Source of the DNA: UBA2336 sp031395485
GTDB taxonomy: Bacteria; Bacteroidota; Bacteroidia; Cytophagales; Cyclobacteriaceae
Direction of reading: 5' to 3'
Length of the DNA: 64,000 bases
Assembly (NCBI GenBank): GCA_031395485.1
Contig: JANNUS010000004.1
Coordinates: forward strand, 84,572-148,571
The notes under the pieces: generated by a model
Database searches by the model: none
What the model was told of the DNA's origin: nothing
What the model saw: only the letters and a program-made list of their open reading frames with translations
In this document: piece by piece, positions 35,395 through 44,891 of the stretch
How positions within the stretch are numbered: the first letter of the stretch is position 1
Layout of the letters: every line of letters begins with the position of its first letter
Program-made: the position numbers and the translations under genes

Positions 35395-38300
35395 ATGAGA
35401 AAATACTACTCTTTACTCGTAGCGCTTATAGTAACTCTGTCGGCAGCAGCACAGTCTGACAAAATTACGGTAAGCGGATCCGTAACTGATCAGTCGGACG
35501 GAAGTACACTTCCGGGTTTAAGCATAGTTGAAAAAGGTACGACTAATGGTATCACAACAGACAGTGATGGTCGCTACTCTTTAACGGTAGCCCAAAATGC
35601 AACCCTTGTATTTACCTATATTGGATACACCCCCCAAGAAGTTTCCGTTAATAATCGAACGAGCATTGATATAGCAATGATTGCCGATGCCACTCTTTTA
35701 CAAGACGTAATTGTGGTTGGGTATGGCACACAAGAGAAAAGTCAAATTACAGGTGCAATAGCTTCGATAAATAATGAGGAGTTTAAGGATCAGCCAGTAA
35801 CAAATTTAGCGTCATCTATTCAAGGACGAGTTTCGGGTCTAAACGTGACAACACCATCGGGTACACCCGGTGCGGGTTTGCTTATTAATATTCGTGGTAA
35901 TAATAGTCCGCTGTATGTAGTTGACGGAATCCCCATGATTAGCCAAAGCAACTCCAGCCTATCTACTTCATTCGATACAGAAGGAAATGTAGTTGGAAGC
36001 GGCCAAAATGTGAGTTCTATTTCAGACATCAATCCAAATGATATAGAGTCAATGGAGATTCTGAAAGATGCTTCTGCAGCTTCTATTTACGGAGCGCGAG
36101 CGGCTAACGGTGTAATTCTGATTACGACAAAGCGGGGAAAAACAGGTAAGCCAACCATCAACTTTAATGCATATTATGGAGTGCAGTCTATTGCAAGGCC
36201 TATTGATTTTATGGGCAGTGAAGAATTTGTAGGCTTGGTAGAAGAAGCTAGGCAAAATGATCTTGATAAATACAATGCTGATCCACTTTACTTTGGTGCC
36301 GGTTTCGATCCAACTGTTCTCACTGATCCATTAGCAAATTTTGACCTATCAACTGGTGTTGACACTGATTGGCTTGATGAAGTAACACGATCTGCCGCTA
36401 TTTCAAACTATGAGTTCTCATTGGGTGGTGGAACTGATAAGACAAAATACTATTCAAGTTTTAGCCTTTTCAATCAGGAAGGAATTATCATCGAAAATTA
36501 TTATAAGCGATTGAACTATCGGTTAAATCTTGATCAGCAAGTAAACGATAAGTTAACGGTGGGTACCAGTGCTTTTGTATCCTATTCAAAAAACAGAAGA
36601 AGTTTTAATGATAATACGTACACCGGTATTATTACTAACATCGTTGGATCATCACCGTTGATGCCCGTGTATGATGCGAACGGTAATTATACAAGTTTTG
36701 AAGATTATCAGGCAAGTTGGCTTTCCGATAATCCGGTAAAGTCAGCGAAAGAGATACGTGCTATAACAACTTCAACAAGATTTTTGGGTACCGTGTTTGC
36801 CGAATATGCACTTGTATCAAATTTGAAATTAAGAAGTTCATTTTCTACGGATGTAACGTACACTACTGACAATCAATTTAAATCGCCCATTACTGCGGAT
36901 GCTGAAGCTGTTGGTGGCGAAGCTTTTGAGGGAAACTACCGTAATACAACATGGCTAAATGAAAATATTTTAACCTACACCAAAGCAATGGGAGAAAATA
37001 ATTTAACCTTATTAGGTGGATTTACGCTCCAGAAATCTGTTACAGATCGGAATAGCATTACTGGCCAAGGATTCCCAGCGGGTAGCCTGGAATTAATATC
37101 AAGTGCAGCAAATATTGTTAAAGCAACGGGTGATCAAACGTTATGGTCGCTCATGTCATTTCTGGGGCGTGTAAACTATTCTTTAAAGGATAAGTATTTG
37201 TTAACAGCCACCGTTCGTGCCGATGGATCGTCACGATTCTCGGCAGACAATCGCTTTGGATACTTCCCTTCCGCTTCTGTGGCTTGGAGGCTTTCACAAG
37301 AAGACTTCTTGCAAGACAATGAACTTATTTCTGACTTAAAATTGCGCTTAAGTTATGGTTTAACAGGCGATCAGGAAATTGGAGACTTTCAGAGCATTTC
37401 TTTTTATTCGCCTACACGGTATTATGGTTTTGCAGGCGTAAGGCTGCGCAACATAGCCGACCCTTCGCTTACATGGCAGGAAAATAAAATGTTGAATGTT
37501 GGTATCGACTACGAACTGCTTGCTGGCAAGATTAGCGGTTCATTCGAATTCTTTAAATCAAACAAGAGTAAATTATTAAGTCAGGACGCTATTCCCGGAA
37601 CAACGGGTTTTCCTACAATAACACGCAACAGTGGCGAAATTGAAAATACAGGATTTGAATGGAGTGTTAATGCCAAAGTGATGGATCGGGGAGACTTCCA
37701 ATGGAATTTAGGCTTTAATTTTACGACTGTTAATAATGAAATAAAGAACCTCACAAATGATGGTATCTTGGTTAGTGCATACAGTGACCTTGCTCCTACA
37801 CATATTTTAAAGATCGGAGAATCTGTTAGTAGTTTTTGGGGCGTGAAATATTTAGGTGTTGATCCGGCCTCAGGTGACCCTATCTATCAGGATTTAGATG
37901 AAGATGGTGATGTAGACTCTGATGATTCTCAAATTATTGGGAAAGCATTTCCTGATGCCTTCGGAGGATTGACCAATACGTTTAAATACAAAAAGTTTGA
38001 TCTCAGTATTTTCGCACGTTATTCATTTGGTAATGATGTGTATAATTTGATTCGCCCTATTTATGAATCCTTGGGTTATAGTAATGATGATGTATCTCTA
38101 TTTTCTGTTTATGCTAACAATGCAACAACTGTGCGTGATCGGTGGAAGCAACCCGGTGATAAGACAGACTATCCAAGAGCATCGTTCATCAATGCTAATT
38201 TTTATGAGAACTCATCTCAATTTGTAGAAGACGGCTCGTTTGTACGAATTCAAAATGTAAATCTTGGTTATACGCTTTCCAGTTGGAAAATATTTAGCAG

Positions 38301-38472
38301 TGTTCGTGCGTATTTCGAAGTTCAGAATTTATATGTGTTCTCGAAGTATAAGGGTTTTGATCCTGAAGTAAGTTCAACAGGTGGTGCCAATGAATTTACA
38401 GCCGGTATTGATTACGGTGCGTACCCACAAGCAAGAACATTCCTGATCGGTTTTAATTTCAATTTTAAATAG
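35395..38472 (+). CDS. SusC/RagA-family TonB-linked outer-membrane transporter
   Basis: TonB-dependent outer-membrane transporter of the SusC class, 1025 residues, which works with the SusD lipoprotein as a lidded import complex. A signal peptide (about 1-20, ending AAAQ) is followed by a carboxypeptidase-regulatory-like domain (about 22-110, GSVTDQSDGSTLPGLSI), the SusC signature DVIVVGYGTQEKSQITGAI, the plug (about 110-230, including YVVDGIPM and EILKDASAASIYGARAANGVILITT) and a large barrel. SusCD pairs are best known for glycans, but others import peptides or other ligands; the neighbours point to an amine-containing substrate here. Confidence 0.93.
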   Translation: MRKYYSLLVALIVTLSAAAQSDKITVSGSVTDQSDGSTLPGLSIVEKGTTNGITTDSDGRYSLTVAQNATLVFTYIGYTPQEVSVNNRTSIDIAMIADATLLQDVIVVGYGTQEKSQITGAIASINNEEFKDQPVTNLASSIQGRVSGLNVTTPSGTPGAGLLINIRGNNSPLYVVDGIPMISQSNSSLSTSFDTEGNVVGSGQNVSSISDINPNDIESMEILKDASAASIYGARAANGVILITTKRGKTGKPTINFNAYYGVQSIARPIDFMGSEEFVGLVEEARQNDLDKYNADPLYFGAGFDPTVLTDPLANFDLSTGVDTDWLDEVTRSAAISNYEFSLGGGTDKTKYYSSFSLFNQEGIIIENYYKRLNYRLNLDQQVNDKLTVGTSAFVSYSKNRRSFNDNTYTGIITNIVGSSPLMPVYDANGNYTSFEDYQASWLSDNPVKSAKEIRAITTSTRFLGTVFAEYALVSNLKLRSSFSTDVTYTTDNQFKSPITADAEAVGGEAFEGNYRNTTWLNENILTYTKAMGENNLTLLGGFTLQKSVTDRNSITGQGFPAGSLELISSAANIVKATGDQTLWSLMSFLGRVNYSLKDKYLLTATVRADGSSRFSADNRFGYFPSASVAWRLSQEDFLQDNELISDLKLRLSYGLTGDQEIGDFQSISFYSPTRYYGFAGVRLRNIADPSLTWQENKMLNVGIDYELLAGKISGSFEFFKSNKSKLLSQDAIPGTTGFPTITRNSGEIENTGFEWSVNAKVMDRGDFQWNLGFNFTTVNNEIKNLTNDGILVSAYSDLAPTHILKIGESVSSFWGVKYLGVDPASGDPIYQDLDEDGDVDSDDSQIIGKAFPDAFGGLTNTFKYKKFDLSIFARYSFGNDVYNLIRPIYESLGYSNDDVSLFSVYANNATTVRDRWKQPGDKTDYPRASFINANFYENSSQFVEDGSFVRIQNVNLGYTLSSWKIFSSVRAYFEVQNLYVFSKYKGFDPEVSSTGGANEFTAGIDYGAYPQARTFLIGFNFNFK

Positions 38473-38480
38473 GCAACACC

Positions 38481-39869
38481 ATGAAAGCTAAAAAATATAT
38501 AACTCCACTCATTTTCGCGCTCTTGTGTTTAACAACGGCCTGCGACTTTCTTGAATTGGAATCACCGAATGATATTAATGCTGATAACCTTTTTAAGGAT
38601 GCTGCCAGCGCAGAAAACGCATTGATCGGTGTATACAGTTCGTTGCAATCACCCTCTTACTATGGTGGTGGTTATCTTTTAATTGGTGAACCGCTTAGTG
38701 GCAATTCTGCAACCGGAGGATTTGACAATAGCAATATCGATGAATTAGGAGCGCAAGAAGTGACTTCGTCCAATATTATTGTCGAAGAAATGTGGTATGG
38801 CATTTACAATACAATTGCCAACGCTAACCGTTTAATTGAAGGGCTTGCAACTATTGATGACCCCGCTTTTGATCCAGATCGCAAAAATGATATTGAAGGT
38901 CAGGCACGCGCCATCCGTGCTATGGCACACTTTGATTTACTGCGGTTCTTCGGAGAACATTGGGACAATGCTTCTTCATTTGGAATTCCGGTGATAAGTA
39001 CTGTTCAAAAAATTGGAGACATCGCACCGCGAAGCACAGTAGCACAAACGTATACTTTTATTTTAGGTGAATTAAACGCAGCGTTGGCTTTAGTGAATCA
39101 GGTTGACCGCGATCCGGCATTTGTAAACTCAGGAACAGTCCACGCAATGCTTGCAAGGGTTTACCTGTACAATAAAGATTACCCAAATGCTATACTTCAT
39201 GCTGATGAGACCGCTTCTGAGGGATCGTATATTTTATTGGATGACGTTGATTACGCAAGTATTTTCAATGACCGTCAAACATCAGAATCAATTTTTGAGT
39301 TGGCGTTCGATTCGCAAAACAGAAGTCGCTATAACGGGCTTACGTATGCTCGCCCAGATGCGCTGAATACAGAAGTAAACTTTCTGGCAGCAGAATCACT
39401 TTCCGATTTTTTTATAGGCCGACCAGGGGATGTTCGTGCTGACCTTGCAGATTTTGATCCGGGTAATAACGACACATCCATCCAGCCAAACGGAAGATCA
39501 CAAAAATACAGAGGGGAGTCAGATGAAGATAGCCCTGCTTATATTTTTCGATTTGCTGAAATATTTTTGATCCGTGCAGAAGCGCTTGGTTACTCAGCGG
39601 CAGGCTTAGCTGATTTAAATACTATTCGCAATATGCGTGGTCTCGGTTCGATTGATCCGGGAGCAGGAGGTTTTTTAAATGCGATTTTAGATGAGCGCAG
39701 AGCAGAATTTAATTTCGAAGGACATTACTACTTTGATCTTGCACGCGTAGAAGAAATAAAACCGGGTGGTTTGTTAGACCTTGAAGCTTTCCGGGCAATA
39801 CTACCCATTCCAATGCGTGAGCTAACTGCTACAAAAGGTGCGGTGGAGCAGAATCCTGGATACGAGTGA
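38481..39869 (+). CDS. SusD/RagB-family substrate-binding lipoprotein
   Basis: Surface lipoprotein lid of the SusC transporter, 462 residues. The lipobox ends at Cys21 (LTTAC), followed by DFLELESPNDI typical of the family. TPR-like helices make up the body, with ARAIRAMAHFDLLRFFG in the N-terminal half, and the C-terminal signature is LDERRAEFNFEGHYYFDLAR...ILPIPMREL. The gene starts eight bases after susC. It is somewhat short for SusD (many are about 500-550 residues) but complete at both ends. Confidence 0.92.
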   Translation: MKAKKYITPLIFALLCLTTACDFLELESPNDINADNLFKDAASAENALIGVYSSLQSPSYYGGGYLLIGEPLSGNSATGGFDNSNIDELGAQEVTSSNIIVEEMWYGIYNTIANANRLIEGLATIDDPAFDPDRKNDIEGQARAIRAMAHFDLLRFFGEHWDNASSFGIPVISTVQKIGDIAPRSTVAQTYTFILGELNAALALVNQVDRDPAFVNSGTVHAMLARVYLYNKDYPNAILHADETASEGSYILLDDVDYASIFNDRQTSESIFELAFDSQNRSRYNGLTYARPDALNTEVNFLAAESLSDFFIGRPGDVRADLADFDPGNNDTSIQPNGRSQKYRGESDEDSPAYIFRFAEIFLIRAEALGYSAAGLADLNTIRNMRGLGSIDPGAGGFLNAILDERRAEFNFEGHYYFDLARVEEIKPGGLLDLEAFRAILPIPMRELTATKGAVEQNPGYE

Positions 39870-39948
39870 TATGTTGAATTGATTACTATCTCTGATGTAA
39901 GTAAGGAGTGTTAACAAGAATTCAACAATTATTAATGAATAAGAAGAA

Positions 39949-41469
39949 ATGAGATCAATATCAGCCATGCTGTTGAAACGTGCGTATGACCGTGCAAAAG
40001 CTGAGGAAGTAAATAGGGGAAGAAGAGATTTTATCCGAACCAGCGCGCTAGCCGCGGTCGCAATTACATTGCCCATGGCAGGATGTTGGAATACCAAATC
40101 ATCCAAGTCTAAAGTAGCAATCGTTGGCGCTGGAATTGCCGGACTTACTGCAGCCTATCAATTTAAGAAAGCCGGAATTGAATGTTTGGTGTACGAGGCA
40201 ACTGGCCGTGCGGGTGGCCGAGTGTTAACGGTTGAAAATGCAGTAGTGGAAGGATCATATGTTGATTTTGGAGCAGAGTTTATTGATTCCACTCACGATG
40301 ATCTTTTGTCGTTGGCAAAAGAGTTGAACGTTGACCTGCTTGATCTTCACAAAGATACGTTGACGTCAAAAGCTTATTTCTTTGAGGGCAAGCGAATGAC
40401 TGAGGAGGATATTGTTAAAGCATTGCAGCCTTTCGCTGAGCGTCTGGCAAAAGACATTGACACAATTCCCGAAGATATTCATTATAAAAATGCGAACACT
40501 TTCAAACATATAGATGAACAATCTATTACCACATACTTAAAGTCGATTGGTATGGAAGGTTGGTTGCTTCGGTTTTTCGAATTGGCTATGGAGGGTGAAT
40601 ATGCGATGGAAGCATCTGAGCAGTCTTCACTGAATTTGCTTATCATGCTATCAACCCCTGTTGTTTACGATGAACACTATCATCTATTTGGCAACTATCA
40701 TGAAGTCTACAAGTTTAAAGGCGGCAGTCAAAAGTTTATTGACGCATTAGAGGCTACAGTAAAAGATGATATCAACACCGGTTGGACGTTGAAAGAACTC
40801 AACAAAGTAGAGGATCATTATGAGCTTACATTTAACGCTTCTCAGAAAACTGAAGTTGTTGAGGTTGATTATGTGGTGCTCGCGATTCCATTTAAAGTGA
40901 TGTCTGGTATAAGAATGAATTTCACTTTCCCGGAACGGAAACAACAATGGATTAACGAAGCGGGTTTCGGTAACGCAGTTAAGATGGCGATGGGATTTAA
41001 GAAACGTGTATGGCGCGATCAGGGATTTCAAGGCTACACGTTTACCGATCAGAATGAAACCGCTTTCTGGGATAGCTCCCAATTGGTGGAAGTAGAAGCT
41101 GGTTCATTGACATTTGCCGGTGGAGGAAATTCTGCTGAGCAATTCGCATCCTTGTCATACGCAGAAATAAAAGATAAATGGCTTGCGGGTGCAGATTTGG
41201 TTTTTCCGGGATTAGCCACTGAGTACAATGGTAAAATTTCCAAGTTTGTTTGGGCAACTAATCCCTTTGCCAAGGGAAGTTACACTTCTTATAAAGTTGG
41301 GCAGTGGAGCAAGTTTGCGGGAGTAGAAGCTGAGCCTTTTGAAAATATTTTATTTGCGGGTGAGCATTGCAGTATTAAGCATCAGGGATTTATGAATGGC
41401 GCTGCAGAGACAGGAAGAAAAGCAGCCGAGGAAGTAGTGAAGCGGCTATCAGTTAATAGTACAACTTGA
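39949..41469 (+). CDS. Exported flavin amine oxidase (Tat signal, candidate lipoprotein)
   Basis: FAD-dependent amine oxidase of the MAO/polyamine-oxidase fold, 506 residues. The N-terminal region has a twin-arginine motif RRDFIR at 25-30, a hydrophobic stretch and a lipobox-like MAGC with Cys46, so the enzyme is probably exported folded with FAD and tethered in the periplasm. The FAD-binding GAGIAG is at 60-65, the GG-RV (AGGRV) motif follows, and the C-terminal flavin motif is ILFAGEHCSIKHQGFMNGAAETG. Reaction: oxidative deamination of an amine to an aldehyde or imine with H2O2. Substrate not known; the flanking dehydrogenases and aminotransferases suggest a diamine, polyamine or similar. 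Confidence 0.88.
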   Translation: MRSISAMLLKRAYDRAKAEEVNRGRRDFIRTSALAAVAITLPMAGCWNTKSSKSKVAIVGAGIAGLTAAYQFKKAGIECLVYEATGRAGGRVLTVENAVVEGSYVDFGAEFIDSTHDDLLSLAKELNVDLLDLHKDTLTSKAYFFEGKRMTEEDIVKALQPFAERLAKDIDTIPEDIHYKNANTFKHIDEQSITTYLKSIGMEGWLLRFFELAMEGEYAMEASEQSSLNLLIMLSTPVVYDEHYHLFGNYHEVYKFKGGSQKFIDALEATVKDDINTGWTLKELNKVEDHYELTFNASQKTEVVEVDYVVLAIPFKVMSGIRMNFTFPERKQQWINEAGFGNAVKMAMGFKKRVWRDQGFQGYTFTDQNETAFWDSSQLVEVEAGSLTFAGGGNSAEQFASLSYAEIKDKWLAGADLVFPGLATEYNGKISKFVWATNPFAKGSYTSYKVGQWSKFAGVEAEPFENILFAGEHCSIKHQGFMNGAAETGRKAAEEVVKRLSVNSTT

Positions 41470-41519
41470 CCAGTCAATAAGTAACAGATAACTATAAACG
41501 TATAACTGATAATAGGGAA

Positions 41520-42875
41520 ATGTTTAAATCAATCAATCCATATAATCAATCTGTTATAGCGGAATTCCCTTTGATGGAGGATGCTGCTATTCAACGGAAA
41601 TTGGATAAAGCTTCTGTAGGATTTAATGCGTGGAAGAAAACAACATTTGCAGAACGTTCTGATTTGATGCGAACGGTATCCGGTATTATTCGAAATAATA
41701 AAGAAGAATATGCCCGGGTGATTACGCTGGAGATGGGTAAGGCAATAGGTGAGTCGCGTGGTGAAGTGGAAAAGTGCGCAACAGCGTGCGACTACTATGC
41801 AACTTATGCTGAACAGTTTTTATCCGACCAGGAAATATCAACAGAAGCAAAAAGAAGTTTTGTAGCGTGGCAACCCATTGGTGCGGTATTCGCGATTATG
41901 CCCTGGAATTTTCCGTTCTGGCAAGTGTTTCGTTTTGCAGCGCCAACATTAATGGCGGGGAATGTTGCGTTACTCAAACACGCCCCCAATGTTTGTCAGA
42001 CTTCACTGGCCATTGAATCTATTTTTCGTCAGGTAGGTCTTCCTGAAGGTGTTTTTCAGTCATTGATTATAGATGTCGATAAAGTTGAAGGAATAATTCA
42101 ATCTGATATTGTTCAGGCAGTAACACTTACAGGCAGTGAATATGCAGGCTCGCAAGTTGCCTCGTTGGCAGGTAAGCATATTAAAAAGACAGTGTTGGAA
42201 TTGGGCGGAAGCGATCCTTTTATTGTTTTACCCGATGCTGATTTTGCGAAAGCTGCAAAAATCGCTACGCAATCGCGCATGCTTAATGCAGGACAAAGTT
42301 GTATTGCTGCCAAGCGTTTCATTGTTCTGGAGAAAGCGAAAGATCTTTTTTTTGATGCCTTCAAGCAAAATATAGCAGCGCTACGGGTTGGTAATCCATT
42401 GGAAGAAGATACAACCACAGGCCCAATGGCGAGACTTGATTTGGCCGAGAAGTTAGAAAGTCAGGCAAAGGCATCTGTGAAATCCGGAGCTGGTTTGGTG
42501 CTGGGTGGTGATCGAAAGGGTTGTCTTTATACCCCAGCATTATTAGATCGCGTTACACCGGGCATGGCAGCCTTTGATGAAGAAACTTTCGGTCCGCTTG
42601 CTGCTGTGATCACTGTTAAAAATGAAATGGAAGCAATTGAATATGCCAACACGAATCGATATGGTTTAGGCGCTTCGATCTGGACGAAGGATTTAGAGAA
42701 GGCTGATGCTATCGCAAGGCAGATTAACGCAGGAGCCGTATTTGTAAACACATTGGTAAAATCAGATTCTCGTTTGCCTTTTGGTGGAATAAAGAAATCA
42801 GGCTATGGCAGAGAGTTGTCGGAGCTAGGAATAAAAGAATTCGTAAACGCAAAAACGATTGTAATAGAGTCATGA
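41520..42875 (+). CDS. Aldehyde dehydrogenase, succinate-semialdehyde type (Sad/YneI-like)
   Basis: NAD(P)-dependent aldehyde dehydrogenase, 451 residues. Catalytic Cys261 (AGQSCIAAKR) and Glu227 (VLELGGSDP) are present, as is the cofactor motif TLTGSEYAG. The short N-terminus and MPWNFPFWQVFRFAAPTLMAGN segment resemble the E. coli Sad (YneI) class, which oxidises succinate semialdehyde. The stop overlaps the start of the next aminotransferase gene (ATGA), so the two are translationally coupled, as would fit a transaminase-dehydrogenase pair acting in sequence. Confidence 0.9.
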   Translation: MFKSINPYNQSVIAEFPLMEDAAIQRKLDKASVGFNAWKKTTFAERSDLMRTVSGIIRNNKEEYARVITLEMGKAIGESRGEVEKCATACDYYATYAEQFLSDQEISTEAKRSFVAWQPIGAVFAIMPWNFPFWQVFRFAAPTLMAGNVALLKHAPNVCQTSLAIESIFRQVGLPEGVFQSLIIDVDKVEGIIQSDIVQAVTLTGSEYAGSQVASLAGKHIKKTVLELGGSDPFIVLPDADFAKAAKIATQSRMLNAGQSCIAAKRFIVLEKAKDLFFDAFKQNIAALRVGNPLEEDTTTGPMARLDLAEKLESQAKASVKSGAGLVLGGDRKGCLYTPALLDRVTPGMAAFDEETFGPLAAVITVKNEMEAIEYANTNRYGLGASIWTKDLEKADAIARQINAGAVFVNTLVKSDSRLPFGGIKKSGYGRELSELGIKEFVNAKTIVIES

Positions 42876-44218
42876 AGAATTCAGAAAAACTTGTTGCCCG
42901 CAGAAATGCTATTGTGCCGGAAGGCATGGGCATGTTCAGCCCAGCGACCATTAAATCCGGTAAGGGTGCAATCATAAAAGATGTAGATGGCAAAGAGTAT
43001 ATCGATTTTGCCGGAGGTATTGGCGTGCTCAACGCAGGGCATTGCCCAAAGCCTGTGGTTGACGCTATCGTGAAACAAGCTCATCAGCTGGTTCATGCAT
43101 GTTTTCCGGTAGCCATCTATGAGCCGTATGTTGAATTGTGTGAGGAACTTGCAAAACTTTTCCCTCACGGAAAGTCAACGAAAGTCATGTTGACAAACTC
43201 CGGAGTGGAAGCTGTTGAAAATGCAGTGAAGATAGCGCGACAAGCAACAGGTCGCCAAGGCATCATTTGTTTTACCGGAGGTTTTCATGGCCGCACGTTA
43301 TTGGGTATGACCCTTACTTCAAAAACAGGATATAAAATAGGTTCCGGTCCATTTGCACCGGAAGTTTATCGTATTCCTTTTCCAGACTACTATAAGCGCA
43401 ACGATGGTTTAAAGATGGAAGCGTTTGTGAAGCGTGAGCTGGAGGCTTTCGAAAGTTATCTGCATAATGTGGTTGATGCATCCAATGTGGCGGCCGTGAT
43501 TATGGAACTCGTACAAGGTGAAGGAGGATTTGTTGTGGCACCAATGGAGTATGTGCAAGGCCTCCACAAAATCTGTAAGGCAAAGGGTATATTATTTATT
43601 GCTGATGAAGTACAAACAGGTTTTGGTAGAACGGGAAAATGGGCAGCGTATGAACATTATTCCATTGTACCAGATATTTCTACCTGGGCAAAATCAATGG
43701 GCAGCGGTATGCCGATTGGCGCAGTGATTGGTCGTGCGGAAGTCATGGATAAAACAACTAAAGGAACACTGGGCGGTACGTACCTCGGTAACCCGGTAGC
43801 GTGTGCAGCCTCACTTGCTACGCTTGAGTACATGAAAAAAATTGACATCAACGCGAAAGGCGAGAAGGTTGGAAAAACCGTCATGAGTTTTTTTAAAAAA
43901 CTTCAACTCGAATGTTCAGCCATTGGCGAAGTGCGTGGGTTAGGGGCGATGGTGGCTTTTGAATTGGTGAAGGATAAGAATCCGAATAAGCCCGATGCCG
44001 ATTTATGTAAAGCTTTGATTAATGCGTGTGCGGTAAAAGGTTTATTAATTATTAGTGCAGGAACTTCAGGTAATGTTGTTCGGGTATTAAGTCCGTTAGT
44101 AATTACTAGTCCTCAATTAATGAAAGGTCTGAATATACTTCGCTTAGAATTGTTAAAACTTACCGGCAGTCAAGGGAACACCACTAAAGTTGTAAAGAAG
44201 GTATTGGCTAAAGTATGA
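42872..44218 (+). CDS. Class III aminotransferase, 4-aminobutyrate type, copy 1
   Basis: PLP-dependent aminotransferase of the GabT/ornithine class, 448 residues, probably moving an omega-amino group to 2-oxoglutarate to leave a semialdehyde. The PLP lysine is Lys274 (STWAKSMGSG), with the cofactor motifs TNSGVEAVENA and FIADEVQTGFGRTG. It shares about the same architecture as the aminotransferase two genes downstream but is clearly divergent. Both ends overlap neighbours by four bases. Specificity (GABA, putrescine, beta-alanine, 5-aminovalerate) is not decided by sequence alone. Confidence 0.9.
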   Translation: MKNSEKLVARRNAIVPEGMGMFSPATIKSGKGAIIKDVDGKEYIDFAGGIGVLNAGHCPKPVVDAIVKQAHQLVHACFPVAIYEPYVELCEELAKLFPHGKSTKVMLTNSGVEAVENAVKIARQATGRQGIICFTGGFHGRTLLGMTLTSKTGYKIGSGPFAPEVYRIPFPDYYKRNDGLKMEAFVKRELEAFESYLHNVVDASNVAAVIMELVQGEGGFVVAPMEYVQGLHKICKAKGILFIADEVQTGFGRTGKWAAYEHYSIVPDISTWAKSMGSGMPIGAVIGRAEVMDKTTKGTLGGTYLGNPVACAASLATLEYMKKIDINAKGEKVGKTVMSFFKKLQLECSAIGEVRGLGAMVAFELVKDKNPNKPDADLCKALINACAVKGLLIISAGTSGNVVRVLSPLVITSPQLMKGLNILRLELLKLTGSQGNTTKVVKKVLAKV

Positions 44219-44868
44219 AAAGCGCGATTGAAATATCGTATCACAAAGACGTTGGAAATGGTATAGTAATTACGACCACCCGGCCAGAGCATGCTGCCCA
44301 ATTGGAAGAGTTGCAAAGGATTGTATTTCCAACCTTAGCAAAGGAATCGCTTATGCGCAAAGAGCATTACCTTAATCACATTCGTATTTTTCCGGAGGGG
44401 CAATTTGTGGCGTTAAAAGATGGAAAAGTAATTGGTATGACCACTAGCATCCGCTATCATCTTGATTTTAACGATAAGCATACCTTTAACGATGTATTCG
44501 ATTCTGGTTTTCTGAATACACATCAGCCCGATGGCGATTGGCTGTATGGAATGGACATCGGCACGCATCCGGATTACCGTGGATTGGGCATTGCAAAATT
44601 TTTGTATGATGCCCGGCAAGAGACAGTTCGTAAACTAGAATTGAAAGGACAATACACCTATGGTATGTTAAGCGGATATGGTGCAAGGAAAGAGACTATG
44701 ACAGCTGAAGTATACTATGCACTTCTGATCGATGGAAAGATAAATGATCCAACCGTTTCCATGCAAATAAAAAATGGATTCAAACCCTTTGGGCTTGTTC
44801 CAGGTTATGTGGATGACCCGGTATGTGACGGATACACGGTATTATTAGTTCGCAGTCGTGAAAGTTAA
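44215..44868 (+). CDS. GNAT-family N-acetyltransferase
   Basis: Acetyl-CoA-dependent N-acetyltransferase, 217 residues. The acetyl-CoA-binding motif A is GTHPDYRGLGIAKFLYDARQ-like, with DYRGLGIAKFL at about residue 120-130. The C-terminal part has a longer extension (GFKPFGLVPGYVDDP) than minimal GNATs. The gene overlaps the aminotransferase stop by four bases and precedes a second aminotransferase, so it probably acts on an amine of the same pathway, for example to acetylate a toxic amine or to mark one end of a diamine. Confidence 0.82.
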   Translation: MKSAIEISYHKDVGNGIVITTTRPEHAAQLEELQRIVFPTLAKESLMRKEHYLNHIRIFPEGQFVALKDGKVIGMTTSIRYHLDFNDKHTFNDVFDSGFLNTHQPDGDWLYGMDIGTHPDYRGLGIAKFLYDARQETVRKLELKGQYTYGMLSGYGARKETMTAEVYYALLIDGKINDPTVSMQIKNGFKPFGLVPGYVDDPVCDGYTVLLVRSRES

Positions 44869-44891
44869 AAAGTAAAATAAAAATTATAGCG

